28,019 nt of DNA from assembly GCA_043801935.1 (NCBI GenBank), contig JAZDLO010000016.1, positions 1 through 28,019 on the forward strand, in the 5' to 3' direction. This document shows positions 8,211 to 15,306 of this stretch, one piece after another. The notes under the pieces are model-generated. The model had not been told where the DNA came from and did not search any database. It saw only the letters and a program-made list of their open reading frames with translations. Both the position numbers and the translations under genes were made by a program. Source of the stretch: JAZDLO01 sp043801935 (lineage in GTDB: Bacteria > Actinomycetota > Thermoleophilia > RBG-16-64-13). Position 1 is the stretch's first letter. Every line of letters begins with the position of its first letter.

Positions 8211-9209
8211 ATGTTGTACGAAAAAGACGCCGATCTGGGTCTTCTCGACGGGAAGACGGTGGCCGTCATAGGCTTCGGCAGCCAAGGGCACGCGCATTCG
8301 CAGAACCTCAGGGACAGCGGTGTCAAGGTGGTGGTGGCCGAAGCTCCCGGTTCTCCCGCTTGGGATCGAGCGGCTGCAGCCGGCTTCGAGGTGCTGACTG
8401 CCAATGCGGCAGCGGCCATGGCCGACATCATCATGATGGTGGTGCCCGATCAGGTGCAGAAAGTGGTCTACGAGACCGCCGTCCGCGACAACCTTCAAGA
8501 GGGCGACATGCTGATGTTCGCCCACGGGTTCAATATCCACTACAACCAAATCGTCCCGCCTGCCACCGTGGACGTCACCATGATCGCCCCTAAAGGCCCC
8601 GGCCACCTGGTGCGCCGCGTCTACAGCGAGGGTGGGGGCGTTCCGGCCCTGCTGGCCGTCTACCAGGACGCCACCGGCGCAGCCCGGGACAAGGCGCTGG
8701 CCTATGCCAAGGGTATCGGCGCACTGCGGGCCGGCGTGATCGAGACTACCTTCAAAGAGGAGACCGAGACCGACCTGTTCGGCGAACAGGCGGTGCTATG
8801 CGGCGGCGTCAGCGAGCTGATCCGCGCCGGCTTCGAGACTCTCGTCGATGCCGGGTATCAGCCGGAAGTGGCCTACTTCGAGTGCCTGCACGAGTTGAAG
8901 CTGATTGTCGACCTCATCCACGAGCACGGTATAAGCGGCATGCGCTACTCGATCTCCGACACCGCCGAATACGGGGACATGACTCGGGGCAAACGGGTAA
9001 TCAGCGAGGACGTCCGGGAAGAGATGGAGTACATCCTGGAGGAGGTCCAGAGTGGCGAGTTCGCCCGCGAGTGGATCCTCGAGAATCTGGCCGGCCGTCC
9101 TGTTTACAACGCCATCAAGCGCGAAGAGGCCGAAAGCGAGATCGAGATCGTCGGTCGCCAGCTGCGGGCGATGATGCCGTGGCTGGGCAAGGGCGGCATG
9201 TTGGAATAG
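8211..9209 (+). CDS. ilvC: Ketol-acid reductoisomerase, class I, atypical cofactor loop
   Basis: KARI isomerises and reduces acetolactate or acetohydroxybutyrate with Mg2+ and usually NADPH. The protein has 332 residues, typical for the short class I enzyme. The Rossmann motif GFGSQGHAHSQNLRDSG spans 21-37. Catalytic and metal-binding segments include AHGFNIHY (104-111), PKGPGH (127-132), EETETDLFGEQ and ECLHELKLI. The loop after beta-strand 2, which normally reads like GLRxGSxS and binds the NADPH 2'-phosphate through Arg and the last Ser, here reads AEAPGSPA (43-50): Glu44, Ala45 and Ala50. This predicts weaker NADPH preference and possible NADH use. AGGAGGT (8193-8199) sits 11 nt before the ATG. 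The gene ends the ilv run. Confidence 0.96.
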   Translation: MLYEKDADLGLLDGKTVAVIGFGSQGHAHSQNLRDSGVKVVVAEAPGSPAWDRAAAAGFEVLTANAAAAMADIIMMVVPDQVQKVVYETAVRDNLQEGDMLMFAHGFNIHYNQIVPPATVDVTMIAPKGPGHLVRRVYSEGGGVPALLAVYQDATGAARDKALAYAKGIGALRAGVIETTFKEETETDLFGEQAVLCGGVSELIRAGFETLVDAGYQPEVAYFECLHELKLIVDLIHEHGISGMRYSISDTAEYGDMTRGKRVISEDVREEMEYILEEVQSGEFAREWILENLAGRPVYNAIKREEAESEIEIVGRQLRAMMPWLGKGGMLE

Positions 9210-9224
9210 GCGGTTCAGGGGGTT

Positions 9225-9246
9225 CAGACCTAAGCCGCAGGGTCTG
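9225..9246 (+). terminator. Weak hairpin after ilvC
   Basis: CAGACC (9225-9230) pairs with GGTCTG (9241-9246) around a 10-nt loop, 15 nt after the ilvC stop and before the convergent LysR gene end at 9271. No T-run follows. It could be a factor-assisted transcription end. Confidence 0.3.
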
Positions 9247-9270
9247 GGGTCGCCCCTCGTGTCGGCACGG

Positions 9271-10227
9271 TCAGCCGAGCACCGAGCCGACTGCCGCCTC
9301 CAGGCCGCCACTCGCCGGGGGCCTGGACGGAAGCATGTGTCCGGCCTTTCCGCTGAGACTCGTCCTTACGTGGATCATCAGCGCTCGGGCGGCTCCCGTG
9401 GTCGAGCGGTTCTTACCCGCGATGAGGTTGAGGTCGCGGGTGAGCCCGCCCTCTACCTGGAGGATGACGAGGCCTTCTTTGCCCGGTCCTTCAACGGCCA
9501 TTCGCGGCACCACCGAGACGCCCAGCCCCTGCCTGACGAAACCCTTGACCGATTCGAGGGAGCCGGTCTGGTAGGCGACCCTTGGTTCGAACCCCACTCG
9601 CCGGCAGGCGTCGATGAGTTGAGCGGTCATATTGAACGAGTCGGTGGGAAAGACGAACTGCTCGTATGCCAACTCGCCCAGGGCGACGCTGGAACGGGCG
9701 GCATGCCGGTGACCGGGAGGGACGACCAGGAGCAAGTCCTCGGCCGCCAATGGGGTCACGTCGAGAGTCTTGGGCGATCCGGGCGCCGTCACCACGGCGA
9801 AGTCGATCGTACCCTCCAGGACGTCCCGCTGTAACTCGACGTCACCGCCTTCGACCAGGTACACGCGCACTCTGGGGAAGCTCCCGCGAAATGAAGCGAG
9901 CAGACTCGGCACCAGGTAAGTGGCGACCGAGGGGTTGCAGCCCATGCGAACCTCGCCGGCCTCCACTCCGAGGTGTTCCCGGAAGACACGTGTGGCTTCA
10001 TTGGCTCGGAAAAGCACGGCCTGGGCGAGCGGCAGGAAGATCTCCCCATCCGCTGTCAGAGCGATCTTTCGCCGTCCCCGGTCGAACAGCCGGGCGCCCA
10101 GCTCGCTTTCCAGGCGCCTCATCTGATAGCTGAGGGCGGGCTGGGATATGTGGAGCAGGTCCGCCGCCTTCGTGAAGCTGAGGTTCTCCGCGATGGTCAC
10201 ATAGTATTTGAGTTGCATGAGTTCCAT
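9271..10227 (-). CDS. LysR-family transcriptional regulator
   Basis: The 318-residue protein has the standard LysR layout. An N-terminal winged helix-turn-helix (about 1-60) includes SFTKAADLLHISQPALSYQM, followed by a periplasmic-binding-protein-like effector domain from about residue 90. The frame opens at 10266, but ATG 10227 (MELMQLKYYV) is chosen because LysR proteins characteristically begin so and GGAGG lies 12 nt upstream; ATG 10218 is an alternative. It is divergent from the DMT exporter at 10568, the usual regulator/target arrangement, and convergent with ilvC. Its ligand is unknown. Control of the exporter is likelier than of ilvC, since LysR targets are usually divergent. Confidence 0.92.
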   Translation of the reverse strand: MELMQLKYYVTIAENLSFTKAADLLHISQPALSYQMRRLESELGARLFDRGRRKIALTADGEIFLPLAQAVLFRANEATRVFREHLGVEAGEVRMGCNPSVATYLVPSLLASFRGSFPRVRVYLVEGGDVELQRDVLEGTIDFAVVTAPGSPKTLDVTPLAAEDLLLVVPPGHRHAARSSVALGELAYEQFVFPTDSFNMTAQLIDACRRVGFEPRVAYQTGSLESVKGFVRQGLGVSVVPRMAVEGPGKEGLVILQVEGGLTRDLNLIAGKNRSTTGAARALMIHVRTSLSGKAGHMLPSRPPASGGLEAAVGSVLG

Positions 10228-10296
10228 AGGCCGATCCGGCCTCCGTGAGGCGGGGCTCCAGGCCACATCGATCGGACCTGAAATCGATTAGCCTGG

Positions 10297-10325
10297 TTTA
10301 TAACATATATAGAAACAATATATTG
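10297..10325. promoter_or_regulatory. AT-rich regulatory island upstream of the LysR gene
   Basis: In an otherwise GC-rich window, 10295-10335 is strongly AT-rich. It holds the perfect palindrome CAATATATTG (10316-10325) and a minus-strand TATAAA (10302-10297) placed about 70 bp before the LysR start, suitable as a -10. LysR proteins bind AT-rich dyads in such divergent gaps, so this is the likely autoregulatory and target operator. The -35 on either strand is weak. Confidence 0.5.
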
Positions 10326-10376
10326 GACTTATGACAGTCGGGGTACTAGACTGCTGGCTGGCTGAGCACTGAAGGA

Positions 10377-10468
10377 TCACGATCCCCGGGAACCCCCCTC
10401 CCAGATCGTGACGGTGCGAAGCAGCTTTTCCCGCAGCAGAGCCGACTCCTCCCCCAACGGAGTCGGCT
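10377..10468. other. Non-coding gap with two strong inverted repeats
   Basis: No convincing gene lies in 10228-10567 (340 bp). Besides the AT-rich island it holds two dyads. TCACGATC (10377-10384) pairs with GATCGTGA (10404-10411) around 19 nt. AGCCGACTCC (10440-10449) pairs perfectly over 10 bp with GGAGTCGGCT (10459-10468) around a 9-nt loop. GCAGC is directly repeated between them. The second hairpin is not followed by a T-run on either strand. This may be a structured 5' leader of the exporter mRNA, a small RNA or a factor-dependent attenuator; I do not recognise a known riboswitch. Confidence 0.45.
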
Positions 10469-10567
10469 ATGCTACTTTCTGGACGATCTGCATCCAAACT
10501 GCTCGTCTTCGCTGCAGGACCGATCGGAGCCATCCATCAGTGGACCCCGGCTTTGTCTAACGTCGTG

Positions 10568-11518
10568 ATGCCCAGGCAAGACCACCTGCGCACGCGCCAG
10601 GCGGGCTCCGGACCCGACCGGACCCGTCGTGTGAGGTTGCTTGCGGAGATCGGCCTGGGCCTGGCAGGGGTCATCTGGGGCGGCAATTTTGTTCTCGTCA
10701 AGTTCGCCATGGGGCAGATGCCGCCGCTCTACTATCTGGGGCTCCGTTTCCTGGTGGGCGCCGTCGTTCTGGCCCCTTTCAGCATCAGTCGGCTCAGGCG
10801 GTTGAACCGACGGGGCTGGCTTCTCGCCTGCGGCGTAGGCGCCCTGTTGTTTGCGGGGTTTGTCTTGCAGACGATAGGGTTGCGCTCCACCTCTCCGGGC
10901 GTCTCGGGCTTTTTGACCGGCCTGTATGTGATCATGGTGCCGGTCATCCTGGGTCTGTTCACCGGTCGCTGGCCCTCCCCGATGGTGGGGCTAGGCGTCA
11001 TCGTGGTCGCGGGGGGTATTGCCGTTCTTTCTCTCTACGGGCGGCTCGGGTTCGGCTGGGGCGAGGTCCTTACCCTGCTCGCGACCGTCTTCTGGGCGTT
11101 GCATATCCTGGGTGTGGGTTACGTTTCGGCTCGGACCAGCGCGATCGCGTTCGTACAGCTGCAGTTGAGCACATGCGCGGTGTTGGCTTTGAGCAGCTCC
11201 TTCGCCATAGGGCGGCCCGCTCTCTTCCCCGGGTGGGAGGCTACCGGGGCGGTGCTGTGGACGGGCATCATGGGTGGCGTGGTGGCTTACCTGCTGATGG
11301 CGCTGGGGCAGCGGTACACGCCACCCACGCTTGCCGGGGTCCTCATGAGCCTGGAAGCCGTCTTCGCGCTGGTCGTATCGATCATCGTCGGCTACGAGAG
11401 CCTGACGCTGAGGACCGCGATCGGGTTCGTCCTGGTCTTCGCGGGCACAACAGTGGCCCGCCTGGGCTCTGAGAAGGCGACGGAACTGGCCGGGGAGCCG
11501 GCGCCCCCGGGCCCGTAG
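10568..11518 (+). CDS. EamA/DMT-family transporter (metabolite exporter)
   Basis: Ten hydrophobic segments in two EamA repeats of about five helices each are predicted (roughly residues 25-150 and 160-300), matching drug/metabolite transporters such as RhaT or YdcZ-type exporters in the inner membrane. GVIWGGNFVLVKFA and the second-repeat segment TGIMGGVVAYLLMALGQRY are typical repeat starts and ends. The frame stays open to ATG 10469, but that codon abuts a strong hairpin and encodes a non-homologous leader. ATG 10568 (316 residues) is preferred although its ribosome site is poor, and a GTG near 10630 is also possible. Divergent LysR suggests control by its own substrate, perhaps an amino acid given the adjacent ilv genes. 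Confidence 0.85.
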   Translation: MPRQDHLRTRQAGSGPDRTRRVRLLAEIGLGLAGVIWGGNFVLVKFAMGQMPPLYYLGLRFLVGAVVLAPFSISRLRRLNRRGWLLACGVGALLFAGFVLQTIGLRSTSPGVSGFLTGLYVIMVPVILGLFTGRWPSPMVGLGVIVVAGGIAVLSLYGRLGFGWGEVLTLLATVFWALHILGVGYVSARTSAIAFVQLQLSTCAVLALSSSFAIGRPALFPGWEATGAVLWTGIMGGVVAYLLMALGQRYTPPTLAGVLMSLEAVFALVVSIIVGYESLTLRTAIGFVLVFAGTTVARLGSEKATELAGEPAPPGP

Positions 11519-11575
11519 TCATACAAGAACGCCGCTCCACCGCACGCGGCCGTCCACAAGCAGAACATAGGTAAG

Positions 11576-11606
11576 ATGACTATGTAGGTAATGTTTATCA
11601 TATAAT
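11576..11606 (+). promoter_or_regulatory. Promoter with consensus TATAAT before the coiled-coil/ccm run
   Basis: A perfect TATAAT (11601-11606) lies in a locally AT-rich stretch after the exporter gene, with a weak ATGACT (11576-11581) 19 bp upstream. It overlaps the first ATG of the open frame (11605), so translation must start further down, supporting the TTG at 11686. The leader would be about 70 nt. Confidence 0.5.
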
Positions 11607-11685
11607 GGCGACAGAACGGGAGGGCTCCTCAGGACGATACGGAGCAAGCAGTGTAATATACGCGCGACGCTCCAAGGAGGACGGA

Positions 11686-11961
11686 TTGGAACAGATCATC
11701 GGCAATCTGGATAAGGCCAAGCTGAAGCTGGACGAGGCCTTCTTCTACCTCGACGAGATTGAGGAATTGATCCAGGAAGACGAGCTGAGCGAAGAGGCGG
11801 GCTCCAAAGTGACTCAGGCGACCGAACGGTTGACCACCGAGCTCTCCGCCCTCAGTCGGCGGGTAGCGGAGTTGCAGGACATCCTTTCGGCTCTCGAGGA
11901 ACAGGGGGAAGCGACTCATGAGTCAGCCGCTGGGTCTGAGCCGCGTGACGCGACCGAGTAA
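11686..11961 (+). CDS. Small coiled-coil protein of unknown function
   Basis: The 91-residue acidic protein starts at TTG 11686, chosen because AAGGAGG (11674-11680) is 5 nt upstream and the only in-frame ATG lies inside a -10 box. Heptad-like runs of Leu/Ile with Glu/Lys/Arg (LDKAKLKLDEAFFYLDEIEE and LTTELSALSRRVAELQDILS) predict two helices forming a coiled-coil hairpin. The tail is Ser/Glu rich. There is no signal peptide or membrane helix, so it is probably cytoplasmic. Length and character recall small nuclease subunits such as XseB, but I see no diagnostic match. It lies 105 bp before ccmE on the same strand and may share its transcript. Confidence 0.7.
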   Translation: MEQIIGNLDKAKLKLDEAFFYLDEIEELIQEDELSEEAGSKVTQATERLTTELSALSRRVAELQDILSALEEQGEATHESAAGSEPRDATE

Positions 11962-12066
11962 GAGGACGATGCCAGTCCTGGGTGGTCGATTGAAGTCGGG
12001 CGGTGACGAGCGCGACGCAGCCGCTCTCCTCGTCGAGCCCCTGGACGGAGCCGCTGGAGGCGTGAG

Positions 12067-12462
12067 GTGAGCGCCCGGGGGATCAAGATCCTGGTGGGAG
12101 CCGTAGTGATCGCGGTAGCCGTGGGGGTGCTCATCTGGGTCGGCGTCGGCAGGGGCTCCGTCTACTATTACACGGTCTCAGAACTGTTGGCCAATGGGCC
12201 GGCGCAGAAAGTACGCGTGTCCGGTGAATTGGTGGAGGGAAGTGTCGAGGGGTTGGGGACTACCGCGCTGAAGTTCGTCCTTCACGACCGCGACCTACCC
12301 GAGCAGACCATCGCCGTCGCCTACAGCGGCGCCATACCGGACAGCTTCAGGGATCAGCCTGGCACCGAAGTGGTGGCTGAGGGTGACTTCGTCGCCGGCG
12401 GGTCGTTTCTCGCGACGGTTCTGACCGCCAAATGCCCTAGCAAGTACGAAGCTGCCCCGTGA
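12067..12462 (+). CDS. ccmE: CcmE haem chaperone, Cys-type (CxxxY)
   Basis: CcmE takes haem from CcmC and carries it covalently to the CcmF synthetase outside the membrane. The 131-residue protein has one N-terminal anchor helix (about 7-27) and an OB-fold beta domain (GPAQKVRVSGELVEGSV, AVAYSGAIPDSF, VVAEGDFVAGG). The haem-binding residue is His in the HxxxY motif of classical CcmE; here the site reads CPSKY, with Cys123 and Tyr127. This is the Cys variant known from archaea and some other bacteria (System I*). Start GTG 12067 has GGAGG 6 nt upstream. Its stop overlaps the ccmF GTG by four bases. Confidence 0.93.
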   Translation: MSARGIKILVGAVVIAVAVGVLIWVGVGRGSVYYYTVSELLANGPAQKVRVSGELVEGSVEGLGTTALKFVLHDRDLPEQTIAVAYSGAIPDSFRDQPGTEVVAEGDFVAGGSFLATVLTAKCPSKYEAAP

Positions 12463-14495
12463 GCGTTCTGGGCGGTCTCTGCCTGATCCTACTCGCCATC
12501 GTCTGTTTCGTCGGGTTGGCGCTGGCCCTCGCAGCCCTGCTGACCCGCAGGCGCGGGTTGATGCAGGGTGCGGTGGGTGCGGTGTACGGCGTCGCGGCCC
12601 TGGCCGTGATCGCGTCCATCGTGCTCTTGGTGGCTCTGCTCACTCGGGACTTCAGTCTCCACTACGTCTACAACTACACATCGCGCAGCCTTTCCCTCGC
12701 CTACACCATCTCTGCTTTTTGGGCGGGTAACGCCGGCTCCCTTCTCTTGTGGCTGCTACTTCTGGCCATCTTCTCGCTCGTCGCAATCCGGCAGAGCCGC
12801 AGGGAGGACGCGTCCTCCGCCCCCTACGTGACGACCATCCTTCTGGCGATCACGGCGTTCTTCTCCCTGTTGATCCTGTTCGGCAACGATTCCAACCCCT
12901 TCGTCCCGGTGTCTGGAGGGGTGACTCCGGCCGACGGTCTGGGCATGAACCCCCAGCTGCTGAACATAGGAATGGTGATACATCCGGGGGCGACCTACCT
13001 CGGCTACGTGGCTTTCGCCATCCCCTTCGCGGTGGTCATGGGCGGGCTCTTGGCGCGGAGTCCCAGTGCCGCCTGGCTGCCGGCCGTGCGTCGCTGGACG
13101 CTGGTGGGGTGGTTCTTTCTGACCATCGGCAATCTGGTGGGAGCTTGGTGGGCGTATGTCACTTTGGGCTGGGGGGGCTATTGGGCCTGGGATCCGGTGG
13201 AGAATGCCTCCCTGATGCCGTGGCTCACGAGCACCGCCATGGTCCATGCCTTGATCATGCTGCGCAAGAGGCAGATGCTCTCAGCCTGGATGGTCGTTCT
13301 CGCGGTGGTCACCTTCTTGCTCACGATCTTCGGCACGTTCCTCACTCGCTCCGGGATAGCCACCTCGGTTCACGCGTTCTCCGACAACACGTTCATCCCC
13401 TGGTTCACCATCTTCATGCTTCTTACCGTGATCTTCTCCGCGGTCGTGATGATCTTCCGCCTCGCGGATCTGAGGTCGGCGAAGAGTCTCGACAACCCGC
13501 TCTCGAGGGAGTCTGCCTTTTTGTACACGAACCTGGCGCTCGTGGTGATCACTTTCGTCGTGCTGTGGGGGGTCCTGTTCCCCGTGTTCGCCGGAGCGCT
13601 CCGCGGCGCCAAAGTCGAACTGGATCCCAATTTCTTCACGGTGGTCACCGTCCCTCTGGGCCTGATACTCATGCTCCTGACGGGGCTGTGCCCCCTGTTG
13701 CCGTGGCGGGGCAGGGACCGGTCGCGGTTGGTCAAAGATGTGGCCTTCCTCGGCGGGATCGCCGTAGTCGCGCTGGTCGTGCTGCTCATTCTTGGTCTGC
13801 GGAGGGTGTACCCACTGCTGAGCTTCACGCTCGCCACTTTCGCCGCGGCCTCGATAGCGCTCCAATATGGCCGTGGCTGGCGGAACCGGCGCGCGGCCTG
13901 CGGCACCGGGTGGCTGAGAGCGTTCGGCGGCATGATCTGGACAAACCGCTCCCGCTATGGCGGGTTCCTGATCCACCTGGGAGTGATCGTCGTGCTGGTG
14001 GGGATAACCGGCTCATATGCGTTCAAGCAGGTGGTCGACGGGGAGCTGTCCAAAGGCGGCTCGCTCGACGTGGGGAGGTACGAGCTTACCTACGAGGGCT
14101 TCGCGCTGGACCAGGCGTCTGACAGAGAAGTGGCTCGGGCCACCTTCACGGTGAGCCACGACGGCCGGGTGGTCGGTCAGGTGAATCCGGTCCAGGAGTA
14201 CTACCCAGGGAGAGATGAGCTCTGGACCCGGGTGGACATCCACAGCACCCTTGCCGGCGACCTGTACGTGTCGCTGCTCGGATTCAAGGATGGGGGGGCG
14301 GGCGTCACCCTGAAGGCCGAGATCCATCCGCTGGTCAGCTGGCTTTGGATCGGCGGGGGAGTCATGTTCGTGGGTGGGCTGATCGTCTTGTGGCCGGTGA
14401 GGCGGTCACGGGCCAGAGGCCGCAAGGTCGCGCCTGCGGCCCGCTCAGGGCGGGTCTCGAAAGGTGTCTGTGAGGAGACCGGAGTCGAGGAGTGA
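12459..14495 (+). CDS. ccmF: Cytochrome c haem lyase subunit CcmF
   Basis: CcmF passes haem from CcmE to apocytochrome c. The 678-residue protein is polytopic (about 14-15 helices), the usual size. The tryptophan-rich WWD signature is GWGGYWAWDPVENASLMPWL (about 237-256). Haem-handling His residues are visible in STAMVHALIM, TRSGIATSVHAF and GFLIHLGVIVV. A C-terminal periplasmic domain (about 530-630) precedes a final helix and a basic tail. Start GTG 12459 overlaps the ccmE stop (GTGA), and the stop overlaps the ccmA GTG likewise, so the three are translationally coupled. Confidence 0.96.
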   Translation: MSVLGGLCLILLAIVCFVGLALALAALLTRRRGLMQGAVGAVYGVAALAVIASIVLLVALLTRDFSLHYVYNYTSRSLSLAYTISAFWAGNAGSLLLWLLLLAIFSLVAIRQSRREDASSAPYVTTILLAITAFFSLLILFGNDSNPFVPVSGGVTPADGLGMNPQLLNIGMVIHPGATYLGYVAFAIPFAVVMGGLLARSPSAAWLPAVRRWTLVGWFFLTIGNLVGAWWAYVTLGWGGYWAWDPVENASLMPWLTSTAMVHALIMLRKRQMLSAWMVVLAVVTFLLTIFGTFLTRSGIATSVHAFSDNTFIPWFTIFMLLTVIFSAVVMIFRLADLRSAKSLDNPLSRESAFLYTNLALVVITFVVLWGVLFPVFAGALRGAKVELDPNFFTVVTVPLGLILMLLTGLCPLLPWRGRDRSRLVKDVAFLGGIAVVALVVLLILGLRRVYPLLSFTLATFAAASIALQYGRGWRNRRAACGTGWLRAFGGMIWTNRSRYGGFLIHLGVIVVLVGITGSYAFKQVVDGELSKGGSLDVGRYELTYEGFALDQASDREVARATFTVSHDGRVVGQVNPVQEYYPGRDELWTRVDIHSTLAGDLYVSLLGFKDGGAGVTLKAEIHPLVSWLWIGGGVMFVGGLIVLWPVRRSRARGRKVAPAARSGRVSKGVCEETGVEE

Positions 14496-15277
14496 CGACG
14501 GCGGGCACTGAGTCACGGCCGGGCACTGAGTCACGGCCGAGCGCCGAGCCACGGCCGGAACCGGCCGTTCTGGTGCGCGGTCTCTGGAAGGCCTACGGCC
14601 CAGTGGAAGCACTGTGTGGTCTCGATCTGCGCGTGGAGCCCGGGGAGTTCCTGACGATCTTCGGGCCGAACGGAGCCGGCAAGACGACACTCATGAAGGT
14701 GCTTGCTACCCTCGCTCGGCCCACGGAGGGCTCGGCGCTGGTGGGTGGCAAAGACGTAGTGCGAGACGCGGGAGCCGTGCGGAAGCGAGTCGGTGTCATC
14801 TCGCACAACACCTATCTCTACGCGCAGCTCACCGGCCTCGAGAACCTGGAGTTCTACGCGCGCATGTACCGGGTGCGGGCCGGGCGCGAGCGGGCCCTGG
14901 CCCTGCTGGCCAGGATGGACCTCGGGAGGCGCATGCATGACCGGGTGGCCACCTACTCCCGGGGTATGCAACAGCGTCTGTCGGTGGCGCGGGCTTTGCT
15001 GCACGATCCGGAGCTGCTCCTGCTCGACGAGCCTTATACCGGACTCGACCAACACGCCTGCCGGGTGCTCGCCGAGGTGCTTGAGGGGCTGAGGGACGGC
15101 ACCCGCACGGTGATCATGACCACCCACAATCTCCAAGAGGGCCTTGCCGGCTGCGACAGAGCGGCCATCCTGGTGGAGGGGCGGCTCGTCTTCGACCAGG
15201 GGGTTTCGGAGATCGATGCATCCGCCTTCCAGCATACCTACTTCTCCTGCGTCCATGCGGAGGGGCCGCAGGTATGA
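14492..15277 (+). CDS. ccmA: Haem exporter ABC ATPase CcmA
   Basis: CcmA energises release of holo-CcmE from CcmC with CcmB. The 261-residue ABC domain has Walker A GPNGAGKTT (about 59-67), signature YSRGMQQR in place of LSGGQ, Walker B LLLLDEP, and the switch His in IMTTHNLQEG. The first ~22 residues are a hydrophilic extension with the repeat GTESRP-GTESRP-SAEPRP encoded by an 18-bp tandem duplication, absent from ordinary CcmA. GTG 14492 overlaps the ccmF stop. On sequence alone it could be another ABC exporter, but ccmF upstream and ccmB downstream decide the call. Confidence 0.92.
   Translation: MTTAGTESRPGTESRPSAEPRPEPAVLVRGLWKAYGPVEALCGLDLRVEPGEFLTIFGPNGAGKTTLMKVLATLARPTEGSALVGGKDVVRDAGAVRKRVGVISHNTYLYAQLTGLENLEFYARMYRVRAGRERALALLARMDLGRRMHDRVATYSRGMQQRLSVARALLHDPELLLLDEPYTGLDQHACRVLAEVLEGLRDGTRTVIMTTHNLQEGLAGCDRAAILVEGRLVFDQGVSEIDASAFQHTYFSCVHAEGPQV
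14503..14556 (+). repeat. 18-bp tandem repeat in the ccmA 5' end
   Basis: Two identical 18-bp units (14503-14520 and 14521-14538) are followed by a diverged third (14539-14556). They encode three hexapeptides at the CcmA N-terminus. Being in frame, changes in copy number would only alter the length of the tail. Confidence 0.85.
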
Positions 15278-15306
15278 CGGCGGAGAGCCAGAAGGTGAGT
15301 GCTTAG

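Noticed and set aside
10385..10403. G-runs on the minus strand in the hairpin loop as a G-quadruplex
   Set aside because: The runs do not give four separated G3 tracts with loops, so only a weak two-layer form is possible.
11969..12070. 33-codon frame between the coiled-coil gene and ccmE whose stop overlaps the ccmE GTG
   Set aside because: The spacing to AGAGG is too short, the product has no hydrophobic or conserved pattern, and this is what chance gives in such a gap.
12749..14122. 457-codon frame inside ccmF on the same strand
   Set aside because: Arg/Gly/Pro/His-rich out-of-frame product, while ccmF has the tryptophan-rich motif and membrane pattern.
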